Below the pieces are notes generated by a model that saw nothing but the letters and a program-made list of their open reading frames with translations, was not told the DNA's origin and searched no databases. The position numbers and the translations under genes are program-made. From positions 1 to 64,000 of the forward strand of contig JAHBSG010000018.1 of assembly GCA_019639235.1 (NCBI GenBank): a stretch of DNA of 64,000 nt, in the 5' to 3' direction. The stretch's first letter is position 1; the number at the start of each line of letters is the position of its first letter. Positions 25,959 through 36,300 of the stretch are shown piece after piece. The stretch is from Acidobacteriota bacterium (GTDB lineage: Bacteria > Acidobacteriota > Blastocatellia > Pyrinomonadales > Pyrinomonadaceae).

Positions 25959-26762
25959 ATGAGAATTTCTACCTACATTTTGCTGATCGCTATCCTTACG
26001 GCTTTCGTGATCGGAGCCTCCGGGCAGATCGCGGAAACATCGCGCGTCGAACAGACGAAGCTCGGAGCCGACGCGACACTGACCCTCCCAACGCTCGTGC
26101 TGGATGCAGTGAACACAACGAATTTCACCGTCTCCATGCAGTCCACGGACCTCACCGGGCTCAATATTTTGGGTTACCGCGGTGAGATCGTTTTTGATCC
26201 CGCAGTAATTCAGCCTTTCGGCCCGAATTTTGGGTGCTCAAATACGGGCACCTTGAGTGCTTCATTTATAGTGACCTGCAATCTCTTCCCGAACACCTCG
26301 ACGATCACTTATTTCGCATTTGGCTTCGCTCCGCTCTCAGGGTCGGGGCCGCTGATCAATTTCAATTTCCAGCGGCTTGGCGGCGTCGGGTCTGTTTCAT
26401 CGCTTAATTTTGGTGACTTTTTCTTCAATGAAGACGGTCCGACCGATCCCGTTGCCAATCTTCAAAACGGTTCGGTGACGTTCGTTGGCGAACTAGAGCC
26501 GACCTCGGCCGGTGTAACGGTCGGCGGAACTGCCTTTGCGGCTAGTGGTGAGCCGGTGCGGAATGCCCAGATCGTACTTACCGATGACAAGGGCATAACA
26601 TTGATAGCTCGTACAAATCAATTCGGCCATTTCATTGTCGAAGGCGTGCGTGCAGGCTCAACCCAGATGCTTTCGGTGTCTTCGAAGGGGCATGTTTTTC
26701 TGCCTATTGTTTTGAACGTTGGGGATGACGTTCTCAATGTGACACTCGTCGCTGAAAATTGA
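25959..26762 (+). CDS. Small exported cohesin-like protein
   Basis: A 267-residue protein: signal peptide (ILLIAILTAFVIGASGQ, ends ~23), a cohesin-like domain ~40-175 (LTGLNILGYRGEIVFDPAVI, then FGFAPLSGSGPLINFNF and LNFGDFFFNEDGP) and a CarboxypepD_reg-like tail ~183-267 (GTAFAASGEPVRNAQIVLTD, then TNQFGHFIVEGVRAG). It is collinear with the C-terminal cohesin-plus-tail of the giant protein encoded 77 bp upstream, which suggests partial gene duplication. AAGGAAAG precedes the ATG. It may be co-transcribed and bind the dockerin-like segment of its neighbour; that is inference. Confidence 0.8.
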   Translation: MRISTYILLIAILTAFVIGASGQIAETSRVEQTKLGADATLTLPTLVLDAVNTTNFTVSMQSTDLTGLNILGYRGEIVFDPAVIQPFGPNFGCSNTGTLSASFIVTCNLFPNTSTITYFAFGFAPLSGSGPLINFNFQRLGGVGSVSSLNFGDFFFNEDGPTDPVANLQNGSVTFVGELEPTSAGVTVGGTAFAASGEPVRNAQIVLTDDKGITLIARTNQFGHFIVEGVRAGSTQMLSVSSKGHVFLPIVLNVGDDVLNVTLVAEN

Positions 26763-26786
26763 TGGCCTTTGCAAAAGGTCACTTTC

Positions 26787-26815
26787 GGGCCGCCTTCGGG
26801 CGGTCCTTTTTTATT
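26787..26815 (+). terminator. Rho-independent terminator after the small cohesin-like gene
   Basis: GGGCCGCC (26787-26794), TTCG tetraloop, GGCGGTCC (26799-26806, one G-T pair), then TTTTTTATT. The T-run overlaps the stop codon of the convergent helicase gene. Confidence 0.9.
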
Positions 26816-28781
26816 GGGGATAGAGAACTTCCTTGATCTGCTCGGCATCGGAAACGATTCGCATTCGCGGGAGGCTTTCGAGGAACTGGCGGCCATAGGG
26901 CTTTGTACGAAGGCGTGGATCGAGAATGGCGATCACACCGCGGTCCGTCCGGCTGCGGATCAGCCGGCCTATACCCTGCTTTAAAGTGATCACCGCCTGC
27001 GGGATGCTGTAGTCGGTGAATGACCGTCCGCCCTGTTCGTCGATGAATCTCGACCTCGCCGCGACTATCGGGTCGCTCGGGACGGCAAACGGGAGCTTGT
27101 CGATAATTACGCAGGAGAGCTGATCGCCCTGCACGTCAACACCTTGCCAGAAACTTGCCGTCGCAAATAGCACAGCGTTTTTTGTCGTTCGAAAACGGTC
27201 AAGGATCCCAGCCTTTGACATAGAACCCTGGACAAAACACGGAAAGTTCACGCGTGACGACACCAGTTCATAAAGAGCGTTCATCGAGAAATTGCTTGTA
27301 CAAAGTACAAATGCATGGCCGCTCGTTACCTGAAGGATCTTGACGATCTCGCCGGCAGCGAGTTGGGTAAACTCGTTCGACCGCGGATCCGGCATCGCCT
27401 TCGGGAGATAGAGCACGGCCTGCCGTTCATGATCGAAAGACGACGGAGCGGTAAAAGCATTGGTCTTCGCTGTGTCAAGCCCGAGCCGTTCGCGAACGAA
27501 GTTGAACGAGCCGCCGCTTGAAAGCGTTGCCGAGGTCAAGACACACGTCTCGACCTTGTCAAAGAGTTTTTCTCGAAGAAGTTCCGAAACATCGACCGGC
27601 GAAGCCCTCAGGTAAATTCCTTTCCCCCGCCGCTCGATCCAGTAAACGAAATTCCGCTCGGTCTGCGTTGCGATGAACTCGAGGTCGAACCGAGCTTGCC
27701 GTGTCCGCTTCAAAAGGCTATCTGCCTCCGGCATATCGGCGGCGAAGCCTTCGATCTCTTTTTCAAGCGTTTTGAGAGCTTCTTCAAGCGTCTCGTAAGC
27801 TTCACCGAGGGCTGTCGGCTCCGTTCCGCCGACGCTGTTTCGGTATACAAAAGCATCCGGCAGGAGCGGGTATCGTCCGTCAAATTTAGCCTGCGAAAAA
27901 CGCATCCAGAAGGTCTCCGAGAGCCCCGAGACCTTAGCCGCGAGCTTTGTCAGCTCACGCGTGACGACCGGGTCGTGGATCGGCAGCCCGTCGATATCGC
28001 GGACCAGCTCATCGAGCTGAAAATTCGAAACCTGAAAACCGAAATAATCCGAAGCGATATCCTCGATCAGGTGTGCCTCGTCAAAGATGACGGCTCCGTA
28101 GTCCGGCAGCACCTTTCCGAACTGGTTTCCGCGGACATTCAGGTCGGCGAAAAAGAGGTGATGATTAACGACCACTATGTCCGCGGCCTCGGCACGGTTC
28201 CGCATCCGCGTTATGAAACAAGGCTCAAAGTCCGGGCACTTCTGCCCGATGCAGATCTCGCCGCGAGCATTTATGCGGTTCCAGAATGGCAGATTCTCGG
28301 GCAGGTCAACAAGCTCTCGCCGATCGCCGGTCTCCGTTTCCTTGACCCAACGGGCGACCTTTCGGAAATGGTCGATCTGGTCGAGCCCGTCAAGCACCGG
28401 TTGGTCCTCGGCCTTTATTATGCGGTAAAGACAAGCATAGTTCGACCGGCCTTTCATGTATGCCGCAGTGAACTTCGTTGGCAAGACCTTTTTCAGGAAC
28501 GGAATATCCTTTTCCATTAGCTGTTCCTGAAGGTTCTTCGTCCCGGTCGAGATGATGACCCGCTTCTTTTGCCCGACCGCCGCGGCGATCGCCGGCACCA
28601 GATAGGCGAGCGTTTTTCCGGTACCTGTCCCGGCCTCTACCATCAGATGCTTTCGCTCTTGGAATGCATCAGCCACCTTCGACGCCATCTCAATCTGGCC
28701 CTCGCGGTACTCGTAGTTCTCGTGGAACCGTGCGATCAGGCCGTCCGGGCCGAACACGCGTTGTATGAATTCGTCTGGCAT
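26811..28781 (-). CDS. DinG/YoaA-type Fe-S DNA helicase
   Basis: A 656-residue superfamily 2 XPD-like 5'-3' helicase. N-terminal REGQIEMA Q-like motif; Walker A AGTGTGKT (50-57); ISTGTKNLQEQL (motif Ia, 78-89); four candidate Fe-S cysteines C117, C177, C182 and C188; Walker B FDEAH (233-237); C-terminal helicase motifs VLTSATLSSGG, FVLCTSNFSMN, FATASFWQGVDVQG and QGIGRLIRSRTDRG. It should unwind damaged or R-loop/D-loop DNA. The length fits YoaA/DinG without an exonuclease domain. Monocistronic, convergent with the small cohesin-like gene and divergent from the first M36 protease. Confidence 0.92.
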   Translation of the reverse strand: MPDEFIQRVFGPDGLIARFHENYEYREGQIEMASKVADAFQERKHLMVEAGTGTGKTLAYLVPAIAAAVGQKKRVIISTGTKNLQEQLMEKDIPFLKKVLPTKFTAAYMKGRSNYACLYRIIKAEDQPVLDGLDQIDHFRKVARWVKETETGDRRELVDLPENLPFWNRINARGEICIGQKCPDFEPCFITRMRNRAEAADIVVVNHHLFFADLNVRGNQFGKVLPDYGAVIFDEAHLIEDIASDYFGFQVSNFQLDELVRDIDGLPIHDPVVTRELTKLAAKVSGLSETFWMRFSQAKFDGRYPLLPDAFVYRNSVGGTEPTALGEAYETLEEALKTLEKEIEGFAADMPEADSLLKRTRQARFDLEFIATQTERNFVYWIERRGKGIYLRASPVDVSELLREKLFDKVETCVLTSATLSSGGSFNFVRERLGLDTAKTNAFTAPSSFDHERQAVLYLPKAMPDPRSNEFTQLAAGEIVKILQVTSGHAFVLCTSNFSMNALYELVSSRVNFPCFVQGSMSKAGILDRFRTTKNAVLFATASFWQGVDVQGDQLSCVIIDKLPFAVPSDPIVAARSRFIDEQGGRSFTDYSIPQAVITLKQGIGRLIRSRTDRGVIAILDPRLRTKPYGRQFLESLPRMRIVSDAEQIKEVLYPQ

Positions 28782-28825
28782 CTGGAAGAGAAATCTATTG
28801 ACTAATCGACGGTTGAGGCCGACAA

Positions 28826-28841
28826 TAGGGTTTTTACCCTA
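28826..28841. promoter_or_regulatory. Small palindrome TAGGGT-TTTT-ACCCTA
   Basis: A 6-bp perfect inverted repeat in the 195-bp divergent region between the helicase and the first M36 protease. Possible operator or short hairpin; no further support. Confidence 0.3.
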
Positions 28842-28976
28842 GCGCGAAATTATAGGCCATCCTTGTCCAGATTCGCGTTCATTGCTCGACTTACACCAAA
28901 GTTAAATTGTATTTCACGGCTTTGGGGTTGTCGAAGCGAGTGATCCAGACTCTCTGCCGCCGATGGAGCATTCCCG

Positions 28977-31900
28977 ATGAAAATATTTTCAAGCCCGAAC
29001 CTGCATCGCCGCCTGATCGTGAATCTGTTCGTGATCGCTCTCGTTTCTGTGACCCTTTCCGCTCCGGCACTTCTATTAGAGACAGATGCGGCGAGCCCCG
29101 GCGGCGGGCTTCGCGAAAAGACCTCAAGCCATGATCCGGCGCTTTCTAACTACGACATTCGGACGGACCCGACTGCTCTTTCGAAAAGGGCGGCGTTTCG
29201 CGACGGCTTCGGCTTATCGGCTTCGGATGTTGCGGATATTCGCGATGGTTTTGTCCGCGGCGAGAAGAATCTAATTACAGCCTTTGGGAACGCACGGGTC
29301 GAATACAGCCCTGAATCCGGGAATCCCGAGGTCATTGGTGCAGACGCCGGATTCGCTTTCGCCCCGCTCAGCGGCTTAGGATCGGAACGTCGTCCCGATG
29401 TCTTGAAGCGTTTCATTTCGAATAACGCAAACCTGTTCGGTATCAGCGACGCAGCGGCCTATCGGCTCGAGACGGTCGCGGACTATTCAAACCCGGACGG
29501 CGTTCTCTCGTTCGTCGAACTAACCCAATCGTTCAACGGCATCCCCGTTTTTCGCGGTGAAGTAAAAGCTGCTTTCACGAAACGGAATGAGATCGTTCGG
29601 GTGATCAACAACCTTGCCCCGGGAATCGACGAAGATATGCTGTCGGTCGAGTTCGGCGAGCCTGGCAGTGCGATCACGAATGCAGCAAAACACATCGGGC
29701 ACGAAGTTCCTCGGGAACACGAGACGATCGAGGTGATTCCGGGCAATTCGTTTCGCACCGGCAGCGGCGATTGGTCGACGACCGCAGAGAAGATCTATTT
29801 TCCGGTCGAGCCCGGCGTGGCCGTACCGGCATGGCGAGTGCTTTTCTGGCTTCCAGTCAATGCCTATTATGTGATCGTTGATGCCCAACGCGGGGAATTG
29901 CTCTGGCGGAAGAATATTGCCGAGGACCAGACGCAACCGGCTACTTTTCGCATTTGGAACAACCCGAATGGCGCAATCAATGTTGCCGACAGCCCATTCC
30001 CCTTCACTCCCGGGCCCAGTACGCCAAATGGCCAGCAAGGATCGACTCTTCCCTCCCAATTGGTCACACTCATCGGTAACGAACCGCCGTACGAATTCAA
30101 CTCGAACGGATGGATCCCGGACGGGCAAAATGAGACTGACGGAAACAACGTTGAGGCAGGTCTCGACCGCGACACGACCCAAGGAGTCGATACGATAAAC
30201 GGCCGGGCGGTAGGGAACAACCGCGTCTTCGACTTCCCGTTTTCGCCTTACAACCCAAATACCGGAACCGGCGATTCCCCAACTCCGCCCGGCGAGCCGG
30301 TTTTCAATTGCTTGCAGATTCCACAGCCGCATGCTTTTTCCGACGCTCAGAAGGCTGCCGTTACCCAATATTTCTACATCACCAATTGGACTCACGCGGC
30401 TTTCTATAGCCTCGGGTTTACGGAGGCCGCTCGAAATTTCCAGCATTCGAATTTCGGCCGCGGCGGCGTTGAGAGCGACAGGCTTTCGGCTGAATCGCAA
30501 GACTGCAGCGGAAGCAACGGCGCCAATTTCGCGACGCCGGCAGATGGAACACGCCCTCGTATGCAGATGTTCATCTGGACCGGGCCACCGGTTGATATCG
30601 ACACCGCCGTTGATGCACAGATCGTAATTCATGAATTCACGCATGGGCTTTCGAACCGGCTCCACGGAAATTCGAGCGGCCTTACAACGAATATGGCGCG
30701 CGGGATGGGAGAGGGGTGGTCAGATTTTTACGCCACAGCATTGCTTTCGGCCTCGAATGACCCGGCGGCCGGCGTTCACGCCGTTGCAGGATATACAACA
30801 AACACGATCTTTTCCGGATTTACGAATAACTATTATTACGGCATCCGTCGATATCCACAGGCCGTTTTAAGCTACACAGGCGGAATCAATAACAAACCGC
30901 ATAACGCTCTAACCTTCAGCTTTGCCAATACAAGCTGCAATCCGCGGCTTTCGGAAGCGGAGTTCGCGTTTCCACGCGGGCTCGTCGGAACTACGACATG
31001 CGATCAAGTACATAACCTTGGTGAGATCTGGGCTGTAACGCTCTGGGAGGTCCGAGCGAGATTCATTCAGCGTCTTGGCTTTCAGGAAGGCAACCGAAGG
31101 ATACTCCAGTTTGTGACAGACGGGATGAAGATCTCGCCGCTTGCACCGACATTTCTCCAGGCTCGCGATGCGATACTCGCCGCGGCTCAGGCGAGTTCGG
31201 TATCGCCTGCATCAGCGGCAGACGTGGCGGATATTTGGGCGGGTTTTGCCGCCCGCGGAATGGGAGTAAGCGCAAGCATTCAAAACCAGGGTACGGGCAA
31301 CAACAATACGGTCGTGACCGAAGCGTTTGATACACCTGGCCTTACACAGACGCCTGCTATCTCTATCGACGATTCGGTCGGCAATGGCAGCGGCTTTCCC
31401 GATCCCGGCGAGTCCGTTTTGGTCGAGCTTCCGCTGACCAACAGTTCCGGTATACCAGCAAAAAACGTTAGCGTGGCTTTGACCGGAGGCGGCTCTGCCG
31501 ATTACGGCAACATCGGCCATACCCAGACCGTCACACGCTCGATACCTTATACAGTGCCGTCCGCGAGCCCGTGCGGTGGCGTGATCCAGGTTGAGTTTCA
31601 GGTTACCAGCAGCCTCGGGGCGCAGACGTTCACGCGTTCGATCACACTCGGCGAACCGTTCGTATCAGCCTCGGAGAAATTTGACGGCGTCACCGCTCCC
31701 GCGTTTCCCGCCGGATGGACAGCACAATCGGTCAGCAACGGCGTTAATTTCGTCACATCAACCGCGTCCCCATTCAGTTCGCCGAACGCAGCATTTGCTG
31801 CGAACCCATCATCGGTCGGCGGCGGCACCGACCTGACTTCTCAGGTCTTCGCGATCAGCTCGCCCTCAGCGACGGTTTCGTTTCGGAACAACTACGCGAC

Positions 31901-33044
31901 CGAAGCTGGCTGGGACGGCGGCGTGCTCGAGATCAGTATCGCCGAAGGCTCGTTTCAGGACATCATTACTGCCGGAGGAGCGTTTCTTGAGAACGGCTAC
32001 AACGGTGTGCTCGGCTCGAACGGCGTAAACAACCCGCTCGCTGGACGCAACGCGTGGACCGGAAATTCTGGCGGATATGTTCGCTCCGTTGTTAGGCTTC
32101 CGATTTCGGCGGCAGGGCAGAACGTACGGCTTCGATGGCGATTCGGTGCAGATAACAACACAGCGGTTGTCGGTTGGTTCATCGACGACGTTGAGATAGC
32201 CGGAAATGTTTCGTGCACGATCGGCGACGGCCGCGCTCCCGCTGATTTTGACGGCGATGGGCGAACAGATATTTCGGTCTTCAGGCCGAGCAATGGTGTT
32301 TGGTATCTTCAGCAGTCGACTGCGGGGTTTGCTGCCTATTCGTTTGGCATAGAAGAAGACACTATCGCTCCCGGAGACTTTGACGGCGACGGACGGACCG
32401 ACGTGGCGGTCTGGCGGCCCGAAAATGGAACGTGGTATCTACTTCGTTCCACTGCAGGGTTCACTGCATTTCAATTCGGAGCCCTCGGCGACATTCCAGC
32501 CGCGGCGGACTACGATGGCGACGGACGAGCGGACGTTGCGGTTTTTCGGCCCTCGACCGGTGTTTGGTATGTGCTCCGAAGCTCCGGCGGTACTACTATC
32601 GTTCAATTCGGCCAAAACGGCGATGTTCCGGTTCGTGGCGACTTCGACGGTGACGGAAAAACAGACCTTTCTGTTTACCGGAACGGCATATGGTGGATAC
32701 TCAACAGCTCAGGCGGCGTTGCGGTCGAGAATTTCGGAGCCACAGGCGACATTGTCGTTGCCGGCGATTTTGATGGCGACGGCAAGACCGATCCGGCGGT
32801 CTTTCGTCCATCAGATGGCATCTGGTACATCCTCCGGAGTTCCGATCGTAGCGTCACATACAAGCAATTCGGCATCGCAGGAGATATTCCCTCGCCGGGC
32901 GATTATGACGGGGACGGGAAGACGGATGCAGCGGTTTACCGCGACGGCGTTTGGTATGTTGAAAGATCGACCGGCGGTGTTTTGATCACACCGTTCGGTG
33001 TTTCCGGTGATCGGCCGGTCCCGGCTTTTGCGGGTTTTAGATGA
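28977..33044 (+). CDS. M36 (fungalysin-type) metalloprotease with FG-GAP-like repeats, copy 1
   Basis: A 1355-residue exported protease. Signal anchor ~12-38; FTP-like propeptide ~60-270 (SFVELTQSFNGIPVFRGEVK, then VRVINNLAPG); catalytic domain ~330-760 with the zinc motif H552-E553-x2-H556 (VIHEFTHGLSNRL) and third ligand E579 in GMGEGWSDFYA; a beta-sandwich/anchor region ~800-1080; six Ca-binding-like D-x-DGDG-x-x-D repeats ~1085-1355, each with a xVFRPSxGxWYxxRS core. It should be made as a zymogen, matured outside the cell and degrade extracellular protein; the repeats probably fold as a propeller. Its paralog follows at 33380. All catalytic residues are present. Confidence 0.92.
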   Translation: MKIFSSPNLHRRLIVNLFVIALVSVTLSAPALLLETDAASPGGGLREKTSSHDPALSNYDIRTDPTALSKRAAFRDGFGLSASDVADIRDGFVRGEKNLITAFGNARVEYSPESGNPEVIGADAGFAFAPLSGLGSERRPDVLKRFISNNANLFGISDAAAYRLETVADYSNPDGVLSFVELTQSFNGIPVFRGEVKAAFTKRNEIVRVINNLAPGIDEDMLSVEFGEPGSAITNAAKHIGHEVPREHETIEVIPGNSFRTGSGDWSTTAEKIYFPVEPGVAVPAWRVLFWLPVNAYYVIVDAQRGELLWRKNIAEDQTQPATFRIWNNPNGAINVADSPFPFTPGPSTPNGQQGSTLPSQLVTLIGNEPPYEFNSNGWIPDGQNETDGNNVEAGLDRDTTQGVDTINGRAVGNNRVFDFPFSPYNPNTGTGDSPTPPGEPVFNCLQIPQPHAFSDAQKAAVTQYFYITNWTHAAFYSLGFTEAARNFQHSNFGRGGVESDRLSAESQDCSGSNGANFATPADGTRPRMQMFIWTGPPVDIDTAVDAQIVIHEFTHGLSNRLHGNSSGLTTNMARGMGEGWSDFYATALLSASNDPAAGVHAVAGYTTNTIFSGFTNNYYYGIRRYPQAVLSYTGGINNKPHNALTFSFANTSCNPRLSEAEFAFPRGLVGTTTCDQVHNLGEIWAVTLWEVRARFIQRLGFQEGNRRILQFVTDGMKISPLAPTFLQARDAILAAAQASSVSPASAADVADIWAGFAARGMGVSASIQNQGTGNNNTVVTEAFDTPGLTQTPAISIDDSVGNGSGFPDPGESVLVELPLTNSSGIPAKNVSVALTGGGSADYGNIGHTQTVTRSIPYTVPSASPCGGVIQVEFQVTSSLGAQTFTRSITLGEPFVSASEKFDGVTAPAFPAGWTAQSVSNGVNFVTSTASPFSSPNAAFAANPSSVGGGTDLTSQVFAISSPSATVSFRNNYATEAGWDGGVLEISIAEGSFQDIITAGGAFLENGYNGVLGSNGVNNPLAGRNAWTGNSGGYVRSVVRLPISAAGQNVRLRWRFGADNNTAVVGWFIDDVEIAGNVSCTIGDGRAPADFDGDGRTDISVFRPSNGVWYLQQSTAGFAAYSFGIEEDTIAPGDFDGDGRTDVAVWRPENGTWYLLRSTAGFTAFQFGALGDIPAAADYDGDGRADVAVFRPSTGVWYVLRSSGGTTIVQFGQNGDVPVRGDFDGDGKTDLSVYRNGIWWILNSSGGVAVENFGATGDIVVAGDFDGDGKTDPAVFRPSDGIWYILRSSDRSVTYKQFGIAGDIPSPGDYDGDGKTDAAVYRDGVWYVERSTGGVLITPFGVSGDRPVPAFAGFR

Positions 33045-33379
33045 AGAAGACTTTACATGGATATAAAAAGAGATTTCTGCTGAACCTGACAAGTTCCAAC
33101 AACGAAGTTGATCTCGCTGTTCCCTGTTGACGATTGGACTCTTTTCTGTTACTTTTTAGGAACTTTTTCGCTCTTTCATTTAATTCCGAGGAAATTTCTC
33201 TAACCATTTATTTCCTCCTCGAATCTTTGCCCGTCGCCTCACTCACGACTCAGGAGTTTTCCGGCGGATTTACGTTATTTTCATATTTGCTCTGTCCTTT
33301 TACGTAAGGTAATCCCGAATGTTCCTGCCGTTATTGCGGTAGGGAATGTTCATTTCTTGTAGCTTTAGGAGGGCTTTAG
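33045..33379. other. Intergenic region between the two M36 genes, 335 bp
   Basis: AT-rich and non-coding. It contains a promoter-like pair (33128-33156), an imperfect hairpin near 33320-33345 (TTCCTGCCG ... CGGTAGGGAA), and an AGGAGG ribosome binding site directly before the ATG at 33380. No terminator with a clear T-run was found after copy 1. Confidence 0.5.
33128..33156 (+). promoter_or_regulatory. Possible promoter of M36 copy 2
   Basis: TTGACG (33128-33133), 17-bp spacer, TACTTT (33151-33156), giving a leader of about 215 nt before the ATG at 33380. Confidence 0.45.
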
Positions 33380-36300
33380 ATGCAGAACAGCAGTAAGAGC
33401 ACCGAGACCCGGTTGGGTCTTTTGGTGAGTTTTGTCGTTCTGGCGTTGGTAGCGGCGTTGGCCGTCATTCCGACCCAGTTCGATTGGGAGGTCAGCAGTC
33501 AGGGCAAAGGCTTGACTCAACGGACCGAGAGCCATGTCGAAGGGCTCGAAAATTACGATATTCGCGAACAGCAGAAGTCGCCGGAAGTGGAACAGGCACT
33601 TCTTAAATATCGTGACTCGGCCGGCAAGTCGGCCAGTTTTGTCGCAGATGTCCGCGATGGCTTCGCACGCGGTGAGGAATCGCTCAAGACGCGTGTTCCC
33701 TCGCTGGCGGTCGAATACAACTCGGATATCCGTATCCCCGAGGTGATCGGCCCGGATGTAAAGCAGGGAGTCAACTTCCTGACCGGCCCAGCCGCTGGTA
33801 GCCGAGTCGATATGCTCCGCAACTTCGCCAAACAGAACAGCGAGTTGATCGGTGTCAACGACGAGCAGGTCAACCAGCTAAAGGTTACGGCCGACTACAC
33901 GAACCCGGACGGCGTCCTTTCGTTCGTGCATCTCGAGCAGCAGATCGACGGAGTACCGGTTTTCCGTGGAGAGATCAAGGCAGGCTTCACCAAGAGCAAC
34001 GAGATCATCCGCGTGATCAACAACCTCGCACCGGGCGTTGAGTACAACTCGGTCTCGAAGAACTTCGGCGACCCGCTGCAGGCAGTAACGCATGCAGCAC
34101 GCCATATCAATGTCGACGTCTCGACGCTTGACCTTTCGGTCAACGAATCGGCTTCGAGCGACAACAAGACGGTCTTTGGCCGCGGCGATTGGGCTACGAC
34201 CGCCGAGCGGATGTACTTCCCGACCGAGCCGGGCGTTGTCGTTCCGGCCCATCGTGTTCTCATCTGGCAGCCGGTCAATGCGTTCTACGTGATCGTTGAT
34301 GCCAACACGGGCACGATGCTCTGGCGCAAGAACATCACCGAAGACCAGACCCAGGCGGCCACTTATCAGGTCTATCGCAACACGAATGCGATGATCGACG
34401 TCGCTGAAAGTCCGGCACCGCTAACGCCCGGACCGATCGATCCGGCTCTCGGTACTCAGGGTGCTCTTCTCACGCGTGCTAACGTTACCCGCATCGGTAA
34501 CGAAGCTCCTTACACCTTTGTTAACAACGGCTGGATCACTGATGGCCAGAACATCACGGACGGTAACTTCAACGAAGCAGGTATCGACCGCGATGGCACG
34601 AACGGCGTTGATGCCCCTCAGCCGGGCGACTCAGCCTGCCCGGGTGCAGGATGCCGCGTTTTCACCTCGGCATGGAACCCGCCTCCGGGCAACCCGGCAC
34701 CGGGCGACGCCCCATTGACGGCTGCCGCACAGCGTGGCGCTGTTATCCAGATGTTCTATGTAATGAACTGGTACCAGTCGGAAATGTACCGCCTCGGCTT
34801 CACCGAGCAGGCGTTCAACTTCCAGACGGACAACTTCGGCCGCGGCGGCACGGGCAACGACCGTGTCTCGTCCGAAGGCCAGGACAGTTCAGGAACGAAC
34901 AACGCAAACTTCTCGACCCCGGCAGACGGCGGCCGCGGAAGAATGCAGATGTTCATCTGGACCGGTCCCGATCCGGACCGCGATGGTACTGCCGACGCGG
35001 ATATCATAATCCACGAAGTAACGCACGGCCTTTCGAACCGCCTCCACGGAAACGCCTCGGGCCTCTCAACGAACATGGCCCGCGGAATGGGTGAGGGCTG
35101 GTCGGACTTTTATGGCCATGCAATGCTCTCAGAACCGACGGATCCGGCAAATGGTGTTTACACCACTGGCGGATATTCGACGCTCGCGGTCGCCTCGGGC
35201 TTTACCGGTAACTTCTATTACGGTATTCGCCGTTATCCGAAGGCACCGCTTCAGTTCACGGGCGGTGCGAATAACAAGCCGCATAACGCTTATGTCTTCA
35301 GCGACATCAATGCAGGCTGTGCCACTCGCTTCACGAATGCGAACTTCGCATTCGCTCGTGGTCCGATCGGCTCATCGCAGTGCGACCAGGTCCACAACAT
35401 CGGTGAGATCTGGAGCTCGATCCTCTGGGAAGTTCGTCACAGGATGATCACGCGTCTCGGCTGGGCGGACGGCAACCGCAAGACCCTTCAGTGGGTTACG
35501 GACGGTATGAAGCTCGCACCCATCGGCCCGACGCTCGTCTCCGAACGCAATGCGATCCTCGCAGCGGTTCAGGCCAGCGGAACACCGGCTGACCTTGCCG
35601 ACTTCTGGGCCGGCTTTGCGGCCCGCGGACTGGGCTTCAGTGCTCAGGTGATCAGTGCCTCGCCGGCGAACGTCGTCGATGGCTTTGACCTTCCGCAGCT
35701 CGGTTCGGGCGGCGGTGCAGAGGTGACCTCGGGCAACAACCTGATCGAACCGAATGAGTGCAACACGCTCAACATTCCGCTGAACAATAATTCGGCAGAA
35801 GCGGCGACGGGCATCACGGCAGTTCTTTCGTCAAACACACCGGGCGTTACGATCTCGCAGCCGAATTCGGCCTATCCGGACATTCCGGCAGGCGGAACCG
35901 GTGTGATGAACACGACCCCGTATCAGGTCTCGACCGCAGATACGCTGGCTTGCTTCACCAACATCAGCCTTACGCTGACAGTAACGTACTCTGGCGGCGG
36001 CGGCGGCTCGCCGGGCCAGTTCCAGTACACGCTTCCGGTCGGTCAACAGGGCAATACCTATGTTGCCACTCCGGGAACCGGTACCGCTCCTGGCGACCCG
36101 AACAACCGTACGCTTGTGGCAGGTACGCAGGTTGACGATTCACCGTCGACCACGCTTCCGCTTCCGAGCGGCTGGACCTCGTCGATCTATGGCACAGCGG
36201 TTACCTCGCTCAGTATCGGTGCGAACGGCATGCTTCAGGTCAACGGCACCTCGCCGACGACTTTCACCAACACGGCCTTGCCGCATACTACCGCACCAGC

